From: Metellina segmentata
Lineage: Eukaryota > Arthropoda > Arachnida > Araneae > Tetragnathidae
NCBI GenBank assembly: GCA_947359465.1
Contig: OX375882.1
Span: 55,860,509-55,924,508, forward strand
Length of the DNA: 64,000 nucleotides
Direction: 5' to 3'
Positions 56,196 through 64,000 of the stretch are shown one piece after another (position 1 is the stretch's first letter; each line of letters starts with the position of its first letter). The notes under the pieces are model-generated. The model ran no database searches and was not told the DNA's origin. It worked only from the letters and a program-made list of their open reading frames with translations. The position numbers and the translations under genes are program-made.

Positions 56196-56859
56196 AAAGA
56201 AAAACTTAGTCACCTCTGTAAAGAAAAAAACAGCAACATACATAGCAGTGTAATTCTCAACTCTACCATAAAGTACATTTTGGTAGACAAATATGCATAT
56301 TTTTTCCAGCGTCTTGGCAAATTGGTGACTGGCAGACGTGATTTGAACACGCGCACTTTCAAAAACGAATAGTTCAGATGGCGCTTCTAACAAATTCCAG
56401 ATTGCGCTTTTCTCAATGGGCCTGGTCACCAAGAACAGTTGAATTGCTAGTGCGATGCTTATGACTTCCAGCAACTATCTGATATCATGTGGTAACAGAT
56501 ACTGCTCTTCCTATCACGGCTTCACTCTTCATTGCCTCTCAGCTTTCTCTCCTCACGGCGTTGCACACTATGTTGTCATAGCAACACATGAGAATCAAAT
56601 ATATAAATCTCTTGCAAGACCACGCATACAGAAGTACACCCGTGATCTAAATACAGCTCACACGGTCTTACGCAATTTAAAATCGATTAACTAGTGGAAG
56701 CAAGTATTGAAATCAGCTAAATTCTGAAGGGGAAGTCGTATGGTGAACTTAAAGCCACCACTATCAAAATAAATTTTCAATATAGCAAAGCGCCTGAACG
56801 CCACAAAATAATTTGGATAGACAAATTTGAACACACGCGGTTTCAAAAAATAAGCCTAA

Positions 56860-58040
56860 AGGCTGCTACACACTAGGCCAGTAATTTAGTCGAGTAGCGA
56901 GTGATTTAGTAGCTCTACTAAACGAGAAAACGGCAAGTGGGGGAGTGGTTGTTCACACACGATATTAAGTTGGTGTTCGAGTGTCGACTGCTAAAGATAA
57001 TGCGAAGAGCGAAGCTGAATCGCGATGAAAAATATGGTATGAAATAGAGTATATAGATGGATGTATCATATATATACACACAGTCCAGTCACATTAATGT
57101 GACCCCCTGTCAAAAGCCAGAATAACCACTTTTGGCAGAGCGGACCGCTGTGAGACGTGCAGGAAGAGAGTCAATTAGGTTTCTGAAGGTGTTCACTGGG
57201 ATGTTGAGCCATGCCTACTCCAGTGCCGTGGCCAGCTGCGCTAGATTACCTCCCTCCTCCAGCCTGGGTCCTTCCGGCAATTGTTGCAGGGTGTTTGCAT
57301 TCAGACGTTTCACGCCGTATACGCCAACGTCCATCTGTCCGATGGAGCATGAAACGCGATTAGTCGGAAAAAGCCACCTGTCGTATAATAAATATAAAAC
57401 ACTTTCCTAGTGTTTTTTATTTTGTGTTTGTATTCCTTCTCGTGAAACTCTGGTATTCCCATCGCTTTTTCTATTTCATTGATTTCAACTGCCTTGGATG
57501 CTTTATTTTTGTTCAGGGAAGACTTCACATTCCATAAGCACTCCTGTTCGACATAAGCAGTAACAAATTTGACCGTAGTATCATCACTCTAACGAATCAT
57601 GGTGCCGATAAAAATGTTATTTAATGAGAATAAAAAAATGTTAAACATTTAAACAGAACCGATTTATTGACTGAAGAAAAATAATGGATTTAAATTACAG
57701 CGATGAAAACAATCCGCGAGAAAGACGATCAACAAACTGTTGAATAAATTTAAAACTCATATGTACTATGCATATTTTAATAAAACACACCCACAAGAAA
57801 GAGACCTCGAGCAATGAAAACGAATAACTAATGATCTCTACTAAGCAGATGTGTTCACACCTGCCTAGTGTCCCGATAGTGGTGAGAGGAGTGGGGGGGG
57901 GGGGCACTTACTCGACCGCCTATTTTCCATTTGACTGGATCGAGTTCACTAAATCGTTTTACTAAACTACTCGACTAAATAGTTTTGTCCCAACTCGTTT
58001 AGTTACTCGACTAAATTACTGGCCTTGTGTGTAGCAGTCT
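56860..58040. mobile_element. Harbinger-like element, copy 2, TAA flanks
   Basis: The ends AGGCTGCTACACACTAGGCC and CTTGTGTGTAGCAGTCT are inverted repeats. TAA is duplicated exactly (56857-56859, 58041-58043). The MADF coding remnant on the minus strand (about 57600 to 57400: VKFVTAYVEQECLWNVKSS, then KASKAVEINEIEKAM) has an in-frame stop right after MIR. About 180 bp of the copy-1 sequence is replaced by a Tc1 fragment (57079-57383). Confidence 0.88.
57079..57383 (-). mobile_element. Tc1-like fragment inside the Harbinger element
   Basis: The left end CACAGTCCAGTCACATTAAT is the terminus of the element at 46576-47393. The next about 300 bp are the complement of 47091-47393, including the deletion junction GATTACCTCCCTCCTCCAGC. 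The other terminus is missing. The junction on the right is GCCACCTGTCG joined to TATAATAAATATAAAACAC of the Harbinger element. Confidence 0.88.
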
Positions 58041-58378
58041 TAAGTGCGTTTTCTCATTCAGCCCACACTAAAATGGATTTTCCATAAACAGTTCAATTGC
58101 CAATGCATTGCTAATCACTTCCAACAACTATCCTGAAACCCTGTGATAATATACACAGCTCCAATTCCTATCACTGCTTCACTCTTCGGTACCACTTAGT
58201 CTTCATTTCTCCCGATGTTGCATACCTGATTTCTAAGGGCAACGAAGAAAAATCAAAGGTCTCAATCCCTGTTTTGCACGACCACGTATACGGAAATATA
58301 ACCGTGATCTTAATACAGCTCTCACTTTATCACACAGTTCGATATCTCAGCTAATGGTAGTATTCATTGAATTCAACT

Positions 58379-58722
58379 AAACCCTTCTGGTGATTGTTCC
58401 GATGAGATATCTCTCATCATTAGCCAAACTAACGAGATATTGACGGACGAGATATCTCTCATCATTATCCATACTGACGAGATATTGACGGACGAGATAT
58501 CTCTCATCATTAGCTAAACTGACAAGATATTGACGGACGAGATATCTCTCATCATTAGCCCTACTGACGAGATATTGACGGACGAGATATCTCGTCATCA
58601 GAAAGAAACTGACCAGATCTTGATATCGGCATCATTAAACAAAATCGACAACATCTTGATCATCAGCAACATTAGTCAGATCCTTTCGAACGAGATATCG
58701 TGTCGAAACACTTTGAAGGATT
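58379..58722. mobile_element. palindromic MITE with a 45-bp internal tandem array
   Basis: The left end CCCTTCTGGTGATTGTTCCG and the right end CGAAACACTTTGAAGG lie between TAAA and TTAA. Four copies of a 45-bp unit (ACGAGATATTGACGGACGAG then ATATCTCTCATCATTA plus linker) begin at 58432, 58477, 58522 and 58567. The open frame with a 15-residue repeat across it is an artefact of the array. Unit 1 of the surrounding tandem repeat gives the empty site near 56716 (GCTAAATTCTG). Confidence 0.8.
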
Positions 58723-58768
58723 AATTCTGTAGGGGTAGTAGTATGGTGAACCACCACCATCAAAATAC

Positions 58769-59101
58769 GCCGACCAACCGGTATAGTGGTTAAGGTGTTA
58801 GCCTCTAGATCGGAAGGTTCCTGGTTCGAATCCGGGTCCGGGCATGGATGTTTGTAAACGTATGGTGTAGAGGTGGCTGGTGCACCTTAAATCCGTCGTG
58901 GCCGAAAGTCCTCACGTTGGGTTGGCGTGGAAGTTTGGAGAGTGGGGTGCCAGCTCAGGTGTTGCTTCGTCATCTGACCGTGATTCAAAATTACGAAGTG
59001 TTGTTCTCGGATCTTTCCCTTAAGGGACTGATCCCGGACCGTCGTCAATAGCCCGTTGCGTTGCTCTAGTACGACGTTAACTAAAAATTACCAATTTTTT
59101 A
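58769..59101 (+). mobile_element. SINE family A, full length
   Basis: Starts GCCGACCAACCGGTATAGTG. It ends GTTAACTAAAAATTACC plus a T-rich tail. A 12-bp duplication CCATCAAAATAC / CCATCGAAATAC flanks it (58757-58768, 59102-59113) with one mismatch. Confidence 0.92.
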
Positions 59102-59232
59102 CCATCGAAATACAGCAGTATAGATTGCTATAGTGTACCTCAATTCCAAAATAAGTACTTTTTGGCAGACAAAGCTTTACTGCCTTTCTACCAGTTCACA
59201 CTATCAGATCTGTACTTGCATGCTTTGAGAAA

Positions 59233-59400
59233 CAGGTAGGTAAACATTTTAATGACCGTCGTCGCACTGGTGCAACCCAACGGCTATTGGCAGTGGTTCG
59301 GGATCAATACCAAAGGGAAAGATCCAAGCACAACGTCACGTAAATATGAACCATGGTCAGATGACGAGGTAACACCTGAGCTGGCACTCATTTCTCCATT
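59233..59400 (-). mobile_element. SINE family C, 3' portion
   Basis: GTCGTCGCACTGGTGCAACC, then CAGTGGTTCGGGATCAATAC and TGGTCAGATGACGAGGTAAC. The head is not present. Confidence 0.7.
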
Positions 59401-59429
59401 GTAGTCTTTGAGATATTCATTTGTCACCA

Positions 59430-59790
59430 GCCGACCAACCGGTATAGTGGTTAAGGTGTTACCATCTAGATCGGAAGGTTCCTATTTCGAATCCGGGCAT
59501 TAATGTTTGTAAGCATATGGTGTAGAGGCGGCTGGTGAACCTTAAATCTGTCGTGGCGGAAAGTCCTCACGTTGGGTTGGTTTGGAAGTTTGGAGAGTGG
59601 GGGGGGGGCAGCTCAGGTGTTTCCTCGTCATCTGACCGTGGTTCAAAATTACGAGGTGTTGTCATCTGACAGAGGTTCAAAATTACGAGGTGTTGTTCTC
59701 GTATCTTTTCTTTAAGGTATTGGTCCCGGACCGTCGTCAATAGTCCGTTGTGTTGGTGTAGTAGGACGTTAATTAAAAATTACGAATTAC
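59430..59790 (+). mobile_element. SINE family A with internal duplication
   Basis: The usual head (GCCGACCAACCGGTATAGTG) and 3' end are present. A block GGTTCAAAATTACGAGGTGT is repeated (about 59640 and 59676), lengthening the copy by roughly 37 bp. It also carries a G-tract expansion near 59600. The flanks CATTTGTCACCA and CATTAGTCATCA look like a diverged duplication, so this is one of the older copies. Confidence 0.88.
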
Positions 59791-59871
59791 CATTAGTCAT
59801 CACGTAGAGGTCAATGCATCCTTTTACACCACATGACCTAAAACTTAGCATCTTTAAAGACAGGCAGGAAC

Positions 59872-60172
59872 TCAATTAACGTCGCAATGAAGCAACACAA
59901 CGGGCTATTGGCGACTGTCCGGGATCAAACCCGAATGACAAGATCCGAGGACAGCACTGCGTAATTTTGAACCACAGTCAGATGACGAGGTCACACCTGA
60001 ACTGGCACCTTACTCTCCAAACTTCCACATCAAGCCAACATAAGGACATTTGAGGCCATGACAGATTTAAAATGCACCAGCTCCCTTTAAAAACTATGGT
60101 CTTTGGTCGGATTCGAACTCGCGTCTCTCTGGTTGTTAGTCCGATACTCTTCAAATCGGGCTACCACGGCCC
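59872..60172 (-). mobile_element. SINE family C
   Basis: CTCAATTAACGTCGCAATGA, GCAACACAACGGGCTATTGG and GGTCAGATGACGAGGTCACA lead to the head at GGTCGGATTCGAACTCGCG and CGGGCTACCACGGCCCC. It is essentially full length. Confidence 0.85.
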
Positions 60173-60174
60173 CA

Positions 60175-60720
60175 TCTTTAAAAGGCACTACTAGTTTGAC
60201 AGCGGATACCTGGCTCTAGAACCGAAATCGATCTCCAAACAATGCATGGACTGATCTATGAAGACTACGTTCCTCCATTGGGCCTCAATTCAGATCAGTG
60301 GTTCCCATTTCAAGGGCTCTTTCTCCATTGAAGCGATGATAATATACTACTTGGGGGACCTTCTGTTGCCTGGACTACCATCACGAAATCCTCTGCAGAA
60401 GCAGATACATTGTTTCCATCGGATAGGACATCATTTGAGTGGATGTTCTTTTTGTTTATTGAACTTTACTCGTGTCTTTTCAGGCAGGTGGATATCTCGT
60501 TCAGTGTTCGCATCACTTTACAACTTTGAAGGCTTTACTTTGAAATTTATCAGCGCCATAAATTTACGCCATTTCTTTATTTCAGGAAGATCGTTGCGAT
60601 TTCAGGGAAATCACGATTTTATGCACTTCAGTCGATCTACTTGTTTCTCGTGTAACAACTATTGACCGTATAGCCGACAAACAAAACCTACTCGCTTTTA
60701 GAATACTTTTTAGCTCTAAA
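60175..60720. other. unassigned; 135-residue frame without recognised domain
   Basis: A plus-strand open frame runs from 60258 to 60665. It begins MKTTFLHWASIQISGSHFKG and is rich in Phe, Ser and Arg. I see no family motif, no splice context and no second copy. It may be chance, and I do not call it a gene. Confidence 0.4.
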
Positions 60721-60721
60721 A

Positions 60722-61160
60722 GGCCCGGTGCACAGATCCGGTTTTTCAACGTGCGGCGCCGCTGACGCCACGCAAGTGCGGTCTGAGATTCAGGTTCCAT
60801 GGAGCAGTGCACACATGCCTCCAGTGCCGTTGGGGCGATCCACGTCCAATTTGTGTGCAATTTGTACCGCAGTTCCCCACGGCGCCGTACAAGAATCTCC
60901 GTTCTGAAGTACCTTGTTTTCATAAACAAATGGAATATGAATAACAATTAATAAATGGTTGTATCCAGTAACGTCTATTTTGTTTCCAAATATACTTTTT
61001 TACACCAAGTAAGCGAAATAAACACGTTTTCTTCGATAGAATATTTGTCGCAAATGGCGCGAAATAAGTTCGTGCGTCATTTCACGGTTATGTGTGAATA
61101 GTTGGGCTTCGGTGCCGCAGTGGCGCCGCACGTTGAAAAACCGCATGTGTGCACCTGGCC
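60722..61160. mobile_element. Harbinger-like MITE, copy 2
   Basis: The ends GGCCCGGTGCACAGATCCGG and CGCATGTGTGCACCTGGCC match 36741-37189, as does the GC-rich subterminal segment CAACGTGCGGCGCCGC. The interior AATAAATGGTTGTATCCAGT is nearly identical to copy 1. The target duplication is not clear. Confidence 0.75.
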
Positions 61161-61376
61161 TTAGCTGGTCAAAGCCAGGGATGTAAATACCGCGGCCGGT
61201 GGGCCTGGTGTGGCCCTCTGTTGATTTTCTGGCTGTCAGCCTCTCCATTTATTATTTTAACTGTAACAAATCACACGATGGGTAATTTAGGTTAAAATGT
61301 ATCTAGATAATATACATTAATGTTCGAAAGCCTGTTTGGTTCTATATAAATCTGTGAATAAACCTTTTCAATCATA

Positions 61377-61951
61377 CGAGTGCTGATCAATAAAGAATTA
61401 TCATAATTTTTAAAGGTGATTAAAAAAATCAAGAAAAATAAAATTCATATTGAATGTATAGCGGGATAAGTGGAGAATGATTAGCTCAAGTTTCACGGTC
61501 ATGACGTCATTGCTGAGGCCTTGGCAGCCGGCCAAGAACGCATAGTTTTACTATCGCCAACGGCAAAAATGGATGTGACACGCAAAGTACAATACACTGC
61601 ATTGAAATTTTTTTTTCGACTTAAAAAATCGTCAGATCTTTCAAAAACCAATTTCATGTGTGTTCCCCATCCTCCATATAGTCCTGATGTAGCCCATGCG
61701 ATTGTTTTCTTTTTCCGAATTTGAAGAAACATCTCCGGGAAAAGCGGTTTTCATCAGTACAGGCAGTGGTAAAAGTTACGTAGACGATTTTGAAGAACCT
61801 GCCAAAAAATAGCTTCCAGCATGTGTTTGAAGACTGCAAAAGAGGTGGGATGTGTGGAGAGTATTTTGAGCAAGACCAAAAAATTTGAAGCATTAATACA
61901 GGAAATTATTTTTTTAATAATTTATGTTCATAATTTATTGAACAGCCCTTG
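61377..61951 (+). mobile_element. mariner-like deletion derivative, copy 2
   Basis: The ends CGAGTGCTGATCAATAAAGA and TTTATTGAACAGCCCTTG are flanked by TA (61375-61376, 61952-61953). The interior is collinear with 26465-27047 and encodes the same transposase remnant (PHPPYSPDV, then a frameshift). It lacks the same N-terminal part, so both derive from one deleted parent. Confidence 0.82.
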
Positions 61952-62159
61952 TAATATTTACAAAGCAAAAACCTTGACTAATGAAAATTTAGAATCCATT
62001 TTGCGCTTGACATCTACAAAATCGAACGAAATATTAAGACATATGTTAAATCAATGCAATGTCACGCGTCAAACTAAATACTTCATTTACTTTTATTTCC
62101 CTTTTTTATATTTTATTACGCCCGTTTCAAATTATCAACATCTGTTCTGCTTTTTTTGA

Positions 62160-62320
62160 AAGGGAGAGCGTTGTTACTGTTAAGATACGAGAGGGCAATC
62201 GTTATGTTGTCTGTTCGGAGATGTGTACAGTTTTCGTTTCTTGTTTGTCAATAAATGCTGTGTCTCGTCCTGAGATTCGATTTGATTTTCAGGTTTGCCT
62301 GATAAGTTGCTATAGAGATA
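62160..62320 (+). repeat. LTR-like repeat, copy 2
   Basis: Related to 31200-31400: GAGGGCAATCGTTATGTTGT, GGAGATGTGTACAGTTTTCG, AATAAATGCTGTGTCTCGTC and GCCTGATAAGTTGCTATAGA. No internal retrotransposon sequence adjoins it, so it would be a solo LTR or fragment. Confidence 0.5.
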
Positions 62321-64000
62321 TGTTCATCTGAGGTGGATTAAGAAGCTTTTTTACACTGTTAGAACTGGTTCTGGAAAAATTCTATTATTTTCGGTCCACC
62401 CTATTGGACGACTAGTCCGCCCAATATATTTTACGCTAGTCCGTTATATTTTAATCCTTAGAGGGTCATTAAAAAATTATTGCAACATACAACCTACAGT
62501 TTCTCTCCTTGGATGGATAGCTTCAAATCTGATTTAGACCTCATGACCAATAGAATATTTTCTGGGATTTTGTTAACGAATAGATGTGGTTGTGAAGGCG
62601 AAGGGCAGAAGTACACTACTCTTAAATCTCGTGACGTTCAGAGTGGTACGAAAAAACCTAATCTCGATTTCAAAATACGATGCACATAAAAATGGGTGTG
62701 TATTCTTAAATCTCATTAAATATTTTTATCTAAGGATATTTCCTGGAACTGCACACATTTAAGTTAAAATGTATTTTACGTGATTCAAGTGAAACTTTTC
62801 AATACTCCTTTAGAAGTCAAAACACGTGAAATAAATTCGTATAGAAGTAATCGGTGCTGGTAGCTTTATTCCTTGCCATAAATCTGAAAATTGGTAATCT
62901 CACTATTTCACCTCTACAAACAGTAATGGGTGAATAAAAAGGAAGTGTATTAGGGGTGCTGTTTTACGCATAAAGTAGGAAACATTCACTTTTAAAAGAA
63001 CGCTAAAAGTTTTATTGGTCTCGGTATAGTTGCGACTTGTTTCAGTCGTTAAAAAGAGTGGAATTACACGAAAAATAAGCTCACGAGACATTACAAAAAA
63101 GTTATGCCACTCCTAAAAATCACATCGAAACATTTTTACGGCATTCCTAGAACAAAGTAACATCTTTTAGGTTTTATAAAATTGGATTTATGCAAAAAGA
63201 GAGATGTTGCCTTTTTACGCATAAACGAAGAAACAATGCATGCAACTACTCATAAACAAATATCAAGTGTTTGTTTTTTAGAGTGGGTAGGTGAATTTTC
63301 TGAATTAAAGTCAAAGCCATTGTGAAATTTTAAACAACTTCAATGTAAAATGCAATACCTAGTCCAATGCCTCAGCTGCTTATTAGTATAAATTTAGAAA
63401 AATAACACTGAAATTTCCCGAAACTAGTTCGAGTCATTCATGCTACCAGAAGGAATTGACATATTGTTAAGGAGCGTTCTAGTGAATCGAGTTTAATTGA
63501 CCGATTATAGTGGATCGATAGAAGTTGAATATGACTTAAATCATTTTTTTTTACACATTTCAATCGAAACTGATTAACAATTTCAGTTTTAAAATGGCGT
63601 CGAAAGCAGCTGTGCGTGAAGTTATACAGATAGTAACATTTTTGTTAAAAGAACTAAAAACAATTTTATTTAACATGAGAAGAAATCATATATAACGTCG
63701 TTTTGGGGGAAGCCGATGGATTTTAAGAAATTAATTGGGAGCTTCAGAGAAACCTTGCTGAAGGAACTAGAATTATAGGATAAAGAGGGCTATTGAAATC
63801 ATTTAGGAATGTCTGAAGAAAGTTATATAATGAGAAGATGAAAACGCAGGTAATGTTTTTTAAGACTTCCAATCGCTTTTGTCTTATTGCAGTTTGAATT
63901 TGTTCCTGGTGAATTAAAATATAAATTCTGCGAAAATAAGCTCACAGTAAATTAAGTTCAGTCAATCAGGCTAATAAGTTCATTTTCAAAAGCCATAAAG
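62321..64000. other. no recognised feature
   Basis: AT-rich sequence to the end of the window. No repeat shared with other parts of the window was noticed, and no coding region could be supported. Confidence 0.4.

Larger units (their letters stand above)
56200..59225 (+). repeat. large tandem repeat, three units split by transposons
   Basis: Unit 1 spans about 56200-56765. Unit 2 spans 56766-58768 and includes a Harbinger-like element and a palindromic MITE. Unit 3 is a partial unit at 59102-59225 after a SINE-A. Shared blocks include ACTTCCARCAACTATC, CCTATCACNGCTTCACTCTT, CCGTGATCTAAATACAGCTC and GGTGAACCACCACCATC or close variants. Without the insertions a unit is roughly 600-800 bp. No conserved open frame. 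Confidence 0.65.

Noticed and set aside
58377..58598. Frame with a perfect 15-residue repeat (YLVRQYLVSLANDER)
   Set aside because: It is the translation of the 45-bp unit in a palindromic MITE, not a repeat protein.
60258..60665. 135-residue open frame
   Set aside because: No recognisable domain, no splice sites and no second copy; kept only as an unassigned note.

Overview
This window looks like a repeat-dominated piece of a eukaryotic nuclear genome, most likely an arthropod and probably a chelicerate such as a spider. That assignment is an inference from the AT-rich base composition, the intron-split animal receptor gene, the mix of tRNA-derived SINEs and cut-and-paste DNA transposons, and the absence of any operon-like coding. 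No database search was possible.

Only one host gene is recognisable. It is a class B (secretin-family) G-protein-coupled receptor on the minus strand. Three consecutive exons are visible at 33856-33976, 29069-29225 and 25954-26084. Their splice phases agree (0, then 1), and they encode the stretch from the end of TM1 to the start of TM5. The N-terminal hormone-binding exons (expected above 33976) and the TM5-TM7 and C-terminal exons (expected below 25954) were not found. The two introns are filled with transposons.

Layout: 1-4160 holds a dispersed repeat, a TTAA-flanked DNA transposon with a strong internal hairpin, and a Helitron-like element. 4600-5640 holds palindromic MITEs and a SINE. 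6396-7459 is a Harbinger-like element with a MADF gene fragment. 7480-9630 holds tandem repeats. 9627-12665 is two head-to-tail Helitron-like copies. 13300-19220 holds satellite arrays broken up by SINEs. 20580-25805 holds LINE and SINE debris and a DNA transposon. 25950-34000 is the GPCR region with mariner, hAT and Tc1 insertions. 34085-39540 holds transposon fragments and a decayed Jockey-like LINE carrying a MITE. 41040-46430 is mostly SINEs and palindromic MITEs. 46576-47393 is an internally deleted Tc1 element. 49389-50455 is a hAT element that interrupts an open frame. 52088-52906 is a short piggyBac-like element. 54383-55118 is a second hAT copy. 56200-59225 is a tandem repeat invaded by Harbinger, a MITE and a SINE. 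60722-61951 holds another MITE and a mariner copy. The remainder is unassigned AT-rich sequence.

Several insertions can be dated relative to one another because target-site duplications are intact: SINE-A inside SINE-C, a MITE with an 8-bp duplication inside SINE-C, a hAT MITE inside an older transposon fragment, and a Harbinger-like MITE inside the LINE. All the transposase genes seen are truncated, frameshifted or internally deleted, so the elements look non-autonomous. The least described item is a family of MITEs built from repeated GACGAGATATCTCGTC palindromes and flanked by TTAA. At least ten copies lie in this window.
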